From the NCBI RefSeq assembly GCF_002803155.1, contig NZ_NNBP01000006.1, positions 235,786-299,785 of the forward strand: a stretch of DNA of 64,000 bases, given 5' to 3'. Origin of the DNA: Streptomyces sp. CB02959. GTDB lineage: Bacteria; Actinomycetota; Actinomycetes; Streptomycetales; Streptomycetaceae. Made by a program: the position numbers and the translations under genes. The notes beneath the pieces are model-generated. The model had not been told where the DNA came from and searched no databases. It saw only the letters and a program-made list of their open reading frames with translations. Position 1 is the first letter of the stretch. Each line of letters opens with the position of its first letter. Shown here piece after piece: positions 49,638 through 58,317 of the stretch.

Positions 49638-50849
49638 TTACGGGGCGACCGGCGGTCGCCAGTCGGCGATCCCGTCCAGACCGCGCAGGGCCAGATCGGG
49701 GGCCAGCCGGGCGGTGGCCGCGACCAGGGCGCCGCGCAGGGCGCAGGCGGGCCGGGACCGCCAGGTGGTGAGCCGGCCGATCCGGCCCGACCGGCGGACC
49801 ACGTCCATCGTGCGGGGCAGCCGCTGCCGGGTGTACGCGGTGAGCGCGGCGGCCAGGGCGGTGTCCGGCGCGGCCGCGTGGGCGAGGACCACGGCGTCCT
49901 CGATGGCCTGGCAGCCGCCCTGCCCGAGGTTGGGGGTCATCGGATGCACCGCGTCGCCGAGCAGCGCGACCCTGCCCCGGTGGAAGGCGGGCGGCGGGGC
50001 GGCCGCGGCGTACACGTCGTTGCGGAGGACGGCCGCCGGGTGGACGGCGGCCAGCAGTTCGGGGACGGGCCGGTGCCAGCTGCCGAACCGGTGCCGCAGC
50101 TCGGCGCGCTGGTCGGCGCCGTCCCGCCCGCCGCCGGGCGGGACGGCCGCGGTGGCGTAGGCGTAGATCCGCCCGTCGTGCAGCGGCAGGGTGCCCCACA
50201 GTCCGCCGGGCCCCCAGGTCTCGTGCGCGGTACCGGCGTCGGCGAGTCCGGCGGCGTCGGCGGCGGACACCACGAAGCGCCAGGCGGTGAAGCCGGCGTA
50301 GCGGGGTGCCGGGTGGTCGGGGAAGAGCGTCCGGCGGGTGGCGGAGTGGATGCCGTCGGCGGCGACGACGAGGTCCGCGGTCAGCTCCGCCGGTGTGCCG
50401 TCCGGGGCGGTGGTCCGCACCCGGGCGGGCCGGTCGGCGTGCAGCGGATCGCCGGGGTCCACGAGGGTGGCCGGGGCGCCGGTGCGGACCGCGGCGTCCG
50501 GCAGTCGGTCGGCGAGCAGGGCGATCAGGTCGGCGCGGTGGGCGATCACCACCGGTCCGCCGAACCGTCGGACGGCCGCCGCGTTGTCGGTACGGGCCAG
50601 CAGCCGCCCGTCGGGCCGGCGGATCTCGCCGGCCAGTTGCCAGGAGGCCATGTCGCGGACCGCGTCGCCCACTTTGAGGGTGTCCAGTGCGCGCTGGGCG
50701 TTGGGGGCCAGCCCGATGCCCGCGCCGACCGGTTCCAGGGCGGCGGCCCGTTCCAGGACGGTGACCTGCCAGCCCTGCCGGTCCAGGGCCAACGCGGCGG
50801 TGAGCCCGCCGATGCCGCCGCCGATCACGATCGCGGTGCGCTGCCGCAT
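49638..50849 (-). CDS. FAD-dependent monooxygenase
   Basis: This 403-residue flavoprotein is of the PHBH/UbiH type. It has the dinucleotide motif AIVIGGGIGGLTAALALDRQ at the N-terminus, the DG motif LVVAADGIHSATR (about 155), and the GD motif GRVALLGDAVHPMTPNLGQG. It hydroxylates aromatic or polyketide substrates. It is divergent from the TetR regulator, and three palindromic operators lie between them, so the regulator probably controls it. Confidence 0.9.
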   Translation of the reverse strand: MRQRTAIVIGGGIGGLTAALALDRQGWQVTVLERAAALEPVGAGIGLAPNAQRALDTLKVGDAVRDMASWQLAGEIRRPDGRLLARTDNAAAVRRFGGPVVIAHRADLIALLADRLPDAAVRTGAPATLVDPGDPLHADRPARVRTTAPDGTPAELTADLVVAADGIHSATRRTLFPDHPAPRYAGFTAWRFVVSAADAAGLADAGTAHETWGPGGLWGTLPLHDGRIYAYATAAVPPGGGRDGADQRAELRHRFGSWHRPVPELLAAVHPAAVLRNDVYAAAAPPPAFHRGRVALLGDAVHPMTPNLGQGGCQAIEDAVVLAHAAAPDTALAAALTAYTRQRLPRTMDVVRRSGRIGRLTTWRSRPACALRGALVAATARLAPDLALRGLDGIADWRPPVAP

Positions 50850-50897
50850 GTCGCCGCCTCCCCGCCGCCGCCGGGCGCCGATGCACCCATGGCCGCG

Positions 50898-50972
50898 ACT
50901 ACACCTGTAGTTCCCGATGACGTCAGACTACACCTGTAGTTACGCGACTGCGCACGACACTACGGCCGTAGT
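50898..50972. promoter_or_regulatory. Three TetR operators
   Basis: ACTACACCTGTAGT occurs at 50898-50911 and 50927-50940, and ACTACGGCCGTAGT at 50959-50972. All three are 14-bp dyads sharing ACTAC and GTAGT arms, in the gap between the monooxygenase and the regulator. Confidence 0.8.
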
Positions 50973-51004
50973 CACCGGTGTCCGGTCCCACTAGGCTCAC
51001 CTGC

Positions 51005-51625
51005 ATGAACGTCCGAAAGGCCACCGCGTCCCCCGCCCCCCTCCCCCGGCACCGACTGATCGCCGACACCGCGCTGGAGCTGCTCGCCGAACGCGGCATG
51101 CGGGGGCTGACGCACCGGGCCGTCGACGAGGTGGCCGGGCTGCCGCAGGGCTCCACGTCGAACCTCGCGCGGACCCGGGCGGCGCTCCTGGAGGCCGCGG
51201 TGCGGCGGCTGGCCGAACGCGAGACCGCGGTGCTCGCCCCGCGTGAGATGCCGGGCGTCGCGGACCCTGCGGCAGTCGCCCCGGCGGCGCTGGCGGACGC
51301 CCTCGCGCTCGCCCTGCACCGCTATCTCTCGCACCACCGCGCACTGCTGATCGCCCGCTACGAGCTGGCGCTGGAGGCCACCCGGCGGCCGGAGTTGCGG
51401 GAGGTGTACGACCGCGCGGGCCGGGCCTTCCTGGAGCCGGTGGTGGCGCTGCTGACGGCGGCCGGCTCCGCCGCGCCGGAACGGCATGCGCTGAGCCTGG
51501 TGGCCTGGTGCGACGGGGTGCTGTTCTCCTGCGTCGCTGGGCAGTTCCACGCCGCGCCGCCCACCCGCGACGCGCTGCGGGCCTCGTGCGCGGAACTGGT
51601 CGACGGGATGCTGCGGAGCAGTTAG
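51005..51625 (+). CDS. TetR-family regulator
   Basis: This 206-residue repressor has an N-terminal helix-turn-helix (RHRLIADTALELLAERGMRG, LTHRAVDEVAGLPQGSTS) and a helical ligand-binding domain. The family's usual YYHF is replaced by TSNLA. It is divergent from the monooxygenase and probably regulates both genes through the three operators. A ligand related to the monooxygenase substrate is likely. Confidence 0.88.
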   Translation: MNVRKATASPAPLPRHRLIADTALELLAERGMRGLTHRAVDEVAGLPQGSTSNLARTRAALLEAAVRRLAERETAVLAPREMPGVADPAAVAPAALADALALALHRYLSHHRALLIARYELALEATRRPELREVYDRAGRAFLEPVVALLTAAGSAAPERHALSLVAWCDGVLFSCVAGQFHAAPPTRDALRASCAELVDGMLRSS

Positions 51626-51668
51626 CGGGGAGCAGTTGGCGGCGGAGCAGCTGGCGATCGACCGGTGC

Positions 51669-51708
51669 GGGCCCGTCCGGACCGGCCCAGACCGGGCCGG
51701 ACGGGCCC
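51669..51708. terminator. Bidirectional terminator
   Basis: GGGCCCGTCCGG and CCGGACGGGCCC form a perfect 12-bp stem between the convergent TetR and TPR-like genes. Confidence 0.7.
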
Positions 51709-51736
51709 TGAGGCGACGGCCCGCGCAGCACCGCTC

Positions 51737-52303
51737 CTACCGGGAGGAGCCCGCCGCGCCTTCGATCCGCAGCTCCAGGCGGATGATCGCGGCCGTGAGC
51801 CGCCGGCGGTACTCGCCGTCGGCGAGGGCGCGTACCGAGGCGCGGGCCCGCCGGAGCTGGGCGCGGGCGTCGGCCGGGCGGTCGAGTCCGGCGTAGTCGG
51901 CCGCGAGGTTGACGTGGAGTGCGGGGAAGAACGCCCGGAGTGCGGCGAGCGGGTGGCGGGGGCCGGCGCCACCGGCCGGTCCGGCGCCGGTGGGCTGGGG
52001 GCGCGCGGGCCGCTCCGTGACGAAGCCCTCCGCCGCCTCCAGGGCACGCAGGTCCCAGTCCAGTTCGTCCCGAGGGTCGTCCTGGGTGTCGGCCATGTAG
52101 TGCGCGAGAGCGCAGCGGTGGAAGGCGTCGCCGCGCGGGCCGATCTCGTGCCAGAGCGCGGCGAGGCGGTTGCGGGCCTCTTCGCGGTCGCCGGCGCGGT
52201 GCAACATGATCGCCTGGCCGAGTCGGGTCGGCACGCCGTCCTCGGGCTCCGCCGCCCGCCGCTGCTTCGCCACCGCGCACTCCCCGTCGTCGCTCGCCAC
52301 CAC
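51737..52303 (-). CDS. TPR-like helical protein
   Basis: This 188-residue helical protein contains TPR-like pairs (LGQAIMLHRAGDREEARNRL, LHVNLAADYAGLDRPADARA). Such proteins are common near housekeeping genes in streptomycetes and have no known activity. A Gly/Pro-rich insert divides the repeats. The start could be later than the GTG at 52303. Confidence 0.65.
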   Translation of the reverse strand: MVASDDGECAVAKQRRAAEPEDGVPTRLGQAIMLHRAGDREEARNRLAALWHEIGPRGDAFHRCALAHYMADTQDDPRDELDWDLRALEAAEGFVTERPARPQPTGAGPAGGAGPRHPLAALRAFFPALHVNLAADYAGLDRPADARAQLRRARASVRALADGEYRRRLTAAIIRLELRIEGAAGSSR

Positions 52304-52371
52304 CGGCTCCCCCCGACGCTAACCGCCGGGGGGACGCTCCGCGCGGTGTGCGCGACCTGCCGGGCGGCCGG

Positions 52372-53085
52372 TCAGCCCAGGTCGGGGACGCGCCAGTCGA
52401 TCGGGGCGTGGCCCTGGGCGGCGATCGCCTCGTTGATCTGGGTGAAGGGGCGGGAGCCGAAGAACTTCTTCGCGGAGAGCGGGGAGGGGTGCGCGCCCTG
52501 GACCACCGCGTGCCGCTCCTCGTCGATCAGCGGGAGCTTCTTCTTGGCGTAGTTGCCCCAGAGGACGAAGACGGCCGGGTCGGGGCGGGAGGCGACCGCG
52601 CGGATCACCGCGTCGGTGACCTTCTCCCAGCCCTTGCCCTTGTGCGAGTTGGCCTCGCCCTCACGGACCGTGAGCACGGCGTTCAGCAGCAGGACGCCCT
52701 GCTGGGCCCAGGGCATCAGATAGCCGTTGTCCGGAACCGAGTGGCCGAGCTCCTCCTTCATCTCCTTGTAGATGTTGCGCAGCGACGGCGGCGTCTTGAC
52801 GCCGGGCTGCACCGAGAAGCACAGACCGTGGCCCTGGCCGGCGCCGTGGTACGGGTCCTGGCCGAGGATGAGCACCTTGACCTGGTCGTAGGGCGTGGCC
52901 TCCAGCGCCGCGAAGACCTGCTCGCGGGGCGGGTAGACGGGTCCGGCGGCCCGCTCCTGCTCGACGAAGTCGATCAGCTCCTTGAAGTAGGGCTTCTCCA
53001 ACTCCTCGCCCAGGACCCCGCGCCAGGACTCGGGCAGCATGTCGGTGACCACGTCAACAACCTCCGGTGTGCGTTCCGTTCTCAT
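52372..53085 (-). CDS. ung: Uracil-DNA glycosylase
   Basis: This 237-residue family 1 UDG removes uracil from DNA in base-excision repair. It has the water-activating motif GQDPYHG, the LLLNAVLTV strand, and the minor-groove loop HPSPLSAKKFF with the catalytic His. Homologues usually begin near MLPESWRGVLG, so the real start may be the ATG at 53040. Confidence 0.95.
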   Translation of the reverse strand: MRTERTPEVVDVVTDMLPESWRGVLGEELEKPYFKELIDFVEQERAAGPVYPPREQVFAALEATPYDQVKVLILGQDPYHGAGQGHGLCFSVQPGVKTPPSLRNIYKEMKEELGHSVPDNGYLMPWAQQGVLLLNAVLTVREGEANSHKGKGWEKVTDAVIRAVASRPDPAVFVLWGNYAKKKLPLIDEERHAVVQGAHPSPLSAKKFFGSRPFTQINEAIAAQGHAPIDWRVPDLG

Positions 53086-53166
53086 CGCAAGAACCTACCG
53101 GCGACCACTGACAGTCCCCGCCACGGGCCGCCCGCCGGGGCCCGCACGGCAGGATCCCCCGGCTCC

Positions 53167-54132
53167 TCAGGCGGTGTCCAGCCGGGCCCGCTGGTACGGG
53201 TCCAGGGCGAGGTCCAGCGCGGCCAGGCACTCGTCCAGCTGTGCCACCGAGCTGACCCCTAGCACCGGCACCACCGGCACCGGGCCGCCCATCAGCCACG
53301 CCAGCACCACCTGGTTCACGGTGGCCCCGCACTCCGCCGCCACCTCCGCCAGCACCCGTATCCGGACCACCGTCCCGTGGTGGTCGTAGCGTTCCGGGAG
53401 CGGCTTGTCGGCGCGGGCGTAGGCGCCCTCCATCAGGGGCGAGTAGCCGAGCAGGGTCAGATCGGGGTGCGCGGCCGCGTAGTCGAGCAGTTCCTCGTCG
53501 GTCTCCCGCTGGAGGCCGGCCGACGGCTCGGGGCGCGGCCGCAGGTAGGTGTGGCGCTGCTGTACGGCGCGGAAGCCGGGCAGCCCGTGGGCGGCGGCGT
53601 GCTGCCGGGCCTCGGCGAGCCGCCAGGTCGCGTGGTTGCTGGCCCCCAGGGTGCCGACCCGGCCGTCCCGGACGAGCTCGGCCAGCGCCCCGACGGTCTC
53701 GGCGAGCGGGACGGTGCGGTCCTCGACGTGTGCGTAGAAGAGGTCCACCCGGTCGGTGCCCAGGCGGCGCAGGCTGCCGTCGAGGGCGGTGCGGAGCGCG
53801 TCGGCGCCCAGGCCCTCGGCATTGGCGGGCCACTGGGCGCCGCGGGCCGGGTCGGGCCGGGCGCCGGCCTTGGTGGCGAGCACCGTGCGGTCGCCCGCGC
53901 TGCGGCTGCGCAGCCAGCGTCCGAGCACCGTCTCGCTCTCGTCGCCGGTCGCGCCGGGCACCCAGCAGGCGTAGTTGTTCGCGGTGTCGACGAGTGTCCC
54001 GCCGGCCTCGGCGAAGCGGTCCAGGAGGGCGAACGAGGTGCGCTCGTCCACGGTGGTGCCGAACGGCATCGCGCCCAGGCAGACGGCGCTGATCCGCGGC
54101 CCGTCGCCGCCGCCGAGCGTGCGGTAGTGCAT
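53167..54132 (-). CDS. Aldo/keto reductase
   Basis: This 321-residue NADPH-dependent reductase has the catalytic Asp and Tyr in LVDTANNYACW, Lys in LATKAG and His in FYAHVED. The C-terminal NADPH-binding part carries LGVSSVAQLDECLAAL. Substrates are small carbonyl compounds. The ATG at 54132 follows GGGAGAC. Confidence 0.88.
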   Translation of the reverse strand: MHYRTLGGGDGPRISAVCLGAMPFGTTVDERTSFALLDRFAEAGGTLVDTANNYACWVPGATGDESETVLGRWLRSRSAGDRTVLATKAGARPDPARGAQWPANAEGLGADALRTALDGSLRRLGTDRVDLFYAHVEDRTVPLAETVGALAELVRDGRVGTLGASNHATWRLAEARQHAAAHGLPGFRAVQQRHTYLRPRPEPSAGLQRETDEELLDYAAAHPDLTLLGYSPLMEGAYARADKPLPERYDHHGTVVRIRVLAEVAAECGATVNQVVLAWLMGGPVPVVPVLGVSSVAQLDECLAALDLALDPYQRARLDTA

Positions 54133-54165
54133 GGCATGTCTCCCTGGCAGGTCCGCGGATACGAG

Positions 54166-54196
54166 TGGTGCCGGCCCCCTGAAGGGACCGGCACCA
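54166..54196. terminator. Terminator after the SDR operon
   Basis: TGGTGCCGG and CCGGCACCA form a perfect 9-bp stem, with CCC and GGG extending it inside. It lies about 35 bp before the aldo/keto reductase start and downstream of the SDR genes. Confidence 0.6.
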
Positions 54197-54271
54197 CGGA
54201 CTCTGCCTCTTGGAGCGCACACGAAGGCAAGCCCGCTCACGGGCCGCCCGGAGCGGCGGCCCCGCGGGCGG

Positions 54272-55042
54272 TCACACCCCGGCGTTCAGGAACAGCCCGC
54301 CGTCCACGACGAGCGTCTGCCCGGTGACCCAGCCGGCCCCGTCGGACAGCAGGAAGGCCGCGGCCCCGCCGATGTCCTCCGGGACGCCCAGCCGCCCCAT
54401 CGGGTAGCCGGCCGCCGCCTCCTCCTCGCGGTCCTCGTAGAGGGCCGCGGCGAACTTGGTCTTGATCACCGCGGGGGCGATGGAGTTGACTCGTACCACC
54501 GGGGCGAATTCGTGGGCCAGTTGGAGCGACAGGTTCACCATCGCCGCCTTGCTCATCCCGTAGGCGCCGATGAACGGCGAGGGGCTGACGCCGGCGATCG
54601 ACGCGATGTTGACGATGGCGCCGCCGTGGTCCTTCTGCCAGGCGTGCCAGGTGCGCTGCGCGAAGCCGAGTGCCGAGACGACGTTGGTCTCGAACACCTT
54701 GCGCGCCACGTTGAGGTCGAGGTCGGCGATCGGGCCGAACACCGGGTTCGTCCCGGCGTTGTTGACCAGGTAGTCGATCCGGCCGAAGGTCTCCATGGCC
54801 CGCTCGACGGCGACGGCCTGGTGCGCCTCGTCGTGTGCCTTGCCGGCGACGGCGAGCACCCGGTCGGCGCCCAGCTTCCCGGCGGCCTCCTTGAGGGCGT
54901 CCTCGTTGCGTCCGGTGATCACGACCCGGTCGCCGCGGGCGACCAGGGCCTCGGCGATGCCGTACCCGATACCGCGGCTGGCCCCGGTGATCAGTGCCAC
55001 CTTGCCGGAGGGTGCGGGGAGCCCGCTGTCCTGCTCTGTCAT
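54272..55042 (-). CDS. Short-chain dehydrogenase (SDR)
   Basis: This 256-residue classical SDR has the cofactor motif TGASRGIG, NNAG, the catalytic Ser in IASIAG and the YGMSK active-site Tyr/Lys, and ends WVTGQTLVVDGG. It is the second gene of a two-SDR operon whose first gene is the FabG-like enzyme upstream. Confidence 0.9.
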   Translation of the reverse strand: MTEQDSGLPAPSGKVALITGASRGIGYGIAEALVARGDRVVITGRNEDALKEAAGKLGADRVLAVAGKAHDEAHQAVAVERAMETFGRIDYLVNNAGTNPVFGPIADLDLNVARKVFETNVVSALGFAQRTWHAWQKDHGGAIVNIASIAGVSPSPFIGAYGMSKAAMVNLSLQLAHEFAPVVRVNSIAPAVIKTKFAAALYEDREEEAAAGYPMGRLGVPEDIGGAAAFLLSDGAGWVTGQTLVVDGGLFLNAGV

Positions 55043-55085
55043 GTCCGGTTCTCCTGCTCCTGTGGTCCTGCGGTCGGTACGGCGG

Positions 55086-55847
55086 TCAGCAGAGCGGGCC
55101 GCCGGCGACGTACAGGACCTGGCCGGAGACGAACCCGGCCGCCTCTCCGGTGAAGAAGGCGACGGCGTTGGCGATGTCGTCGGGGTTGCCGACGCGCTGC
55201 ACCGGGATCTGGGTGGCGGCCGCGGTCTTGAACTCCTCGAAGTCCATCCCGACCCGCTCGGCGGTGGCGGCGGTCATGTCGGTGGCGATGAAGCCGGGGG
55301 CGACGGCGTTCGCGGTGACACCGAACTTGCCGAGCTCGATGGCGAGGGTCTTGGTGAAGCCCTGGAGACCGGCCTTGGCCGCCGAGTAGTTGACCTGGCC
55401 GCGGTTGCCGAGCGCCGAGCTGGAGGAGAGGTTGACGATCCGCCCGAACGTGGCGTCCACCATGTGCTTCTGACAGGCCCGCGACATCAGGAACGCGCCG
55501 CGCAGGTGCACGTTCATGACGGTGTCCCAGTCGCTGTCGCTCATCTTGAACAGCAGGTTGTCGCGGAGCACGCCCGCGTTGTTGACGAGGACGGTGGGTG
55601 CGCCGAGCTCCGCCGCGACCCGCTCGACCGCGGCCGCCACCTGGTCGCTGTCGGAGACGTCGCAGCCGACCGCGAGGGCCTTGCCGCCGGCCGCGGTGAT
55701 CTTTTCGACGGTGTCCTTGCAGGTCGCCTCGTCGAGGTCGAGTACGGCGACGGCGCGGCCCTCGGCGGCCAGGCGGACGGCGGTGGCCGCGCCGATGCCG
55801 CGGGCCGCGCCCGTCACGATGGCAACACGCTGCTCGGTGGTGGACAT
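55086..55847 (-). CDS. fabG: FabG-like 3-oxoacyl-ACP reductase
   Basis: This 253-residue SDR has TGAARGIG, NNAGVLRD, the catalytic Ser in NLSSSSALG and YSAAK. The region VNYSAAKAGLQGFTKTLAIE is typical of FabG/acetoacetyl-CoA reductases. GAGGAG precedes the ATG. It may reduce beta-ketoacyl-ACP in fatty acid synthesis or act with the neighbouring SDR on another acyl substrate. Confidence 0.85.
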   Translation of the reverse strand: MSTTEQRVAIVTGAARGIGAATAVRLAAEGRAVAVLDLDEATCKDTVEKITAAGGKALAVGCDVSDSDQVAAAVERVAAELGAPTVLVNNAGVLRDNLLFKMSDSDWDTVMNVHLRGAFLMSRACQKHMVDATFGRIVNLSSSSALGNRGQVNYSAAKAGLQGFTKTLAIELGKFGVTANAVAPGFIATDMTAATAERVGMDFEEFKTAAATQIPVQRVGNPDDIANAVAFFTGEAAGFVSGQVLYVAGGPLC

Positions 55848-56009
55848 GCGGGTTCTCCTCACCCTCGATCGTCGAAAGCTCGAACACCTGGACCGGCGGT
55901 CCGCTCCCGATCCGGGTGAGCAACCGCTTAGTAGCCTCAGCAGAGCTGACGCTAGAAGCCCGGCCACCCCCTGTCAACGCCCCACCACCGCACACCGGCC
56001 GCAAACAGC

Positions 56010-56047
56010 GCGCGGGGCGGGCCTCCCTCAGGAAACCCGCCCCGCGC
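56010..56047 (-). terminator. Terminator after the DUF3037 gene
   Basis: GCGCGGGGCGGG and CCCGCCCCGCGC form a perfect 12-bp stem, just beyond the end of the DUF3037 gene on the minus strand. Confidence 0.7.
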
Positions 56048-56067
56048 ACCGCATGCCCGGCCCGCTC

Positions 56068-56463
56068 TCACCGCACCAGCAAGTCCAGCAGCCGCTCCGC
56101 CTCCACCGTGGGATCGGCGGTCAGTCCGGTGTGCACCGGGCCCGGTTGCACGATGGTGCTGCGCGGCGCGATCAGCCAGCGGAAGCGCTGCCCCGGGTCG
56201 TCCCCCGCCGCCTGCCCGGCTCGCGCGCCGCCCTCGCAGATGCCCTCCACGGCGCACAGCGCGGCCCGTACACCGGCCAGGTCCACCGTGGGGTCCAGCG
56301 CCAGCAGCCGGGCCTCGTCCAGGTGCGTACGGGCCTCGACGAACCGCCGCGCACGGCAGTACACCACCACCCCCGCGTTGATCATCTCTCCGCGCTCGAC
56401 CCGCGGGACGATCCTCAGCAGCGCGTACTCGAAGACGTCGCGCCCGTTGTGCAGTCCGCTCAC
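56068..56463 (-). CDS. DUF3037 protein
   Basis: This 131-residue protein is of the DUF3037 family: VFEYALLRIVPRVERGEMIN, AGVVVYCRARRFVEAR, then ICEGG and FRWLIAPRSTIVQPGPVHTG. The GTG at 56463 overlaps the HipA-like gene's stop codon (GTGA). This pair with the HipA-like kinase is conserved in actinobacteria, and its function is not established. Confidence 0.85.
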   Translation of the reverse strand: MSGLHNGRDVFEYALLRIVPRVERGEMINAGVVVYCRARRFVEARTHLDEARLLALDPTVDLAGVRAALCAVEGICEGGARAGQAAGDDPGQRFRWLIAPRSTIVQPGPVHTGLTADPTVEAERLLDLLVR

Positions 56464-57299
56464 TTCACAGCCCTCCGCGGCAACTTTCCCGCCAGCCACT
56501 TCGGTGCCTGCGACGGCTTGTCCTTCGTCGGCTCGCCGACGGTGATGTGATCACTGATGGTCCGCGCCCGGGCGAGCAGCGTGCGCACGTACGCCCGGCG
56601 CAGTTCGTCCGGCGAGTCGAAACCGGGCTCACCGTCCAGCCACTCGTCGGGAACGTCCGCGGCGATCTCGGTCAGCAGCTCCTCGGTGATCCGCGGGGCG
56701 AACTCGTCGGCCGCCGCCGCGACATCCGGACCGAACGTCGCCAACGCGTGATCGGAAGCGTCGTACGGCCGGGCCGAAGCCCTTTCCGCGGTCGGCCAGT
56801 TGTGGTGCCAGATCATCGCCGCGCCGTGGTCGATCAACCACAACTCGCCGTGCCACACCAGCAGGTTGGGATTGCGCCAGGACCGGTCCACGTTGTTGAT
56901 CAGCGCGTCGAACCACACCACCCGGCCCGCCTCGCGCGCACTCACCTCGAACGCGAGCGGATCGAACCCCAGCGACCCCGGGAGGTAGTCCATGCCCAGG
57001 TTCAGTCCCCCGCTGGCCTTCAGCAGCGCCTGGACCTCCTGGTCCGGCTCGCTCAGCCCGATGACCGGGTCGAGCTGCATCCGCACCAGCTCCGGCACCC
57101 GCAGCCCGAGCCGTCGCCCCAGCTCCCCGCAGATGATCTCCGCAACCAGCGTCTTGCGCCCCTGCCCGGCACCGGTGAACTTCATGATGTAGGTACCGAG
57201 GTCGTCCCCCTCGACGATCCCGGGGAGCGACCCGCCCTCACGCAAGGGCGTAACATAGCGGGTCGCAACCACCTCTCTCAACTCTTTCCTAGGTTCCAC
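56460..57299 (-). CDS. HipA-like family kinase
   Basis: This 279-residue protein is annotated in streptomycetes as HipA-like. It has YIMKFTGAGQGRKTLVAEII, with a Lys that could contact ATP, WFDALINNVDRSWRNPNLLV (HRD-like Asn/Asp loop), and LWLIDHGAAMIWHH, the DHG metal-binding loop. It lacks the HipA N-terminal couple domain and no HipB is adjacent; the DUF3037 partner follows instead. Kinase activity on a protein or tRNA synthetase is inferred. Confidence 0.8.
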   Translation of the reverse strand: MEPRKELREVVATRYVTPLREGGSLPGIVEGDDLGTYIMKFTGAGQGRKTLVAEIICGELGRRLGLRVPELVRMQLDPVIGLSEPDQEVQALLKASGGLNLGMDYLPGSLGFDPLAFEVSAREAGRVVWFDALINNVDRSWRNPNLLVWHGELWLIDHGAAMIWHHNWPTAERASARPYDASDHALATFGPDVAAAADEFAPRITEELLTEIAADVPDEWLDGEPGFDSPDELRRAYVRTLLARARTISDHITVGEPTKDKPSQAPKWLAGKLPRRAVK

Positions 57300-57395
57300 G
57301 GCTTACATTCCTTAGATTCAATGGTCGACTTCAAGGAGGCACTCACCCCGAGATCGCCCCCGATCGGCCCTGGGGAGAATCGACAGGCGCACAGA

Positions 57396-57608
57396 TCACC
57401 CCTCCCGCCCGAGTAGCCCGTCGACGGCGGTTCGACCTTTGCTTCCGGCCTCCGGCATGAAGTGGGCATAGTAACCGAGCGTGATGGCCGGCGATGAGTG
57501 CCCGAGCCACCGCGCGACAGCCACCACGGACTCCCCCGCCTCCGACGACGGGGAGGCGTAGGTGTGCCGTAGCACGTGAAACCCGTCCTTCGGCGCCGCC
57601 TGCCACTG
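57396..57608 (-). pseudogene. Tyrosine recombinase C-terminal remnant
   Basis: This fragment reads DGFHVLRHTYASPSSEAG, then ARWLGHSSPAITLGYYAHFM. It holds the Arg/His of HxLRHTY, the LGH box and the catalytic Tyr region of a phage-type integrase. The rest of the enzyme upstream is missing. It marks a former integrated element beside the HipA-like gene. The following 350 bp (57610-57955) show no convincing gene. Confidence 0.8.
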
Positions 57609-57955
57609 CGTCCCACTGCCGGACACGCCAGACATGAGACACCGGCAGTCGGTCCACACGGTTGAGCCCTCGCGCACGGCTGCGGCCCGGACGGCTCATC
57701 ACGGCATGACGACGCGCCAAGACGTGAAGGGGTTGATGCGTCGGCGGGAGGCTGGGATCCACGGCATGCGGATCAGGGAGATGAACGGCGGATCTTCGGG
57801 TTGCCGTGCGAAGCGGAGCTGTAGGCACTGATGACGCTGCTGCGAGCGGCGGTTGGTGTGGGGTGCGGCTGCGGTGAGCGGTCTTGTCGTACGTCCGCCG
57901 TATGGTGGGTTGCGGCAGGATATTTAGTTACCGTCACAGGGAGAACGCGAGAATC

Positions 57956-58156
57956 ATGATGTCGTTCCTGAGCAAACTGAAGCGCCAGCGTGCCGAGTTG
58001 ATGGAACAGCGCCGCATGGAGGCCACCATGGCGGCGGCCTCCCGGGGTGCCGGTCTTGAAGAGGCCAAGCGCGCGGGCGACCGGGCGGCGCGGCGCAACA
58101 CCGACGTCGCCATCACCTCGTCGATCGCCTCGACCACGGCCTCGGGCGGCTGCTGA
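57956..58156 (+). CDS. Small hypothetical protein
   Basis: This 66-residue charged helical protein (SFLSKLKRQRAELMEQRRME, then ATMAAASRGAGLEEAKRAGD) has a Ser/Thr-rich end. GGGAG lies 12 bases before the ATG. No family is known to me. Confidence 0.5.
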   Translation: MMSFLSKLKRQRAELMEQRRMEATMAAASRGAGLEEAKRAGDRAARRNTDVAITSSIASTTASGGC

Positions 58157-58317
58157 CACCTGACCTGCCCCCGCACGCCCCGCAGTAGCGGCAGGCTCCG
58201 CCGCGTCCGGCCGTCACTCGGCATGCGCACGAACAGCTTGGCCACGGGCATGCCCTGAGCCGCCAGCTTCACGTAATCGAAGGTCGGCTCCTCGGCCGAG
58301 GGATGGTGGCAGGCGCG

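Noticed and set aside
48640..50886. A single 748-codon minus-strand frame through the oxidoreductase and beyond
   Set aside because: Only the part from 49563 downward reads as a protein; upstream it is out of frame with the monooxygenase and Arg/Gly-rich. A GTG with a good ribosome binding site at 49563 fits better.
57634..57831. A 65-codon plus-strand frame after the integrase remnant
   Set aside because: It overlaps the remnant antisense and has no ribosome binding site or family signal.
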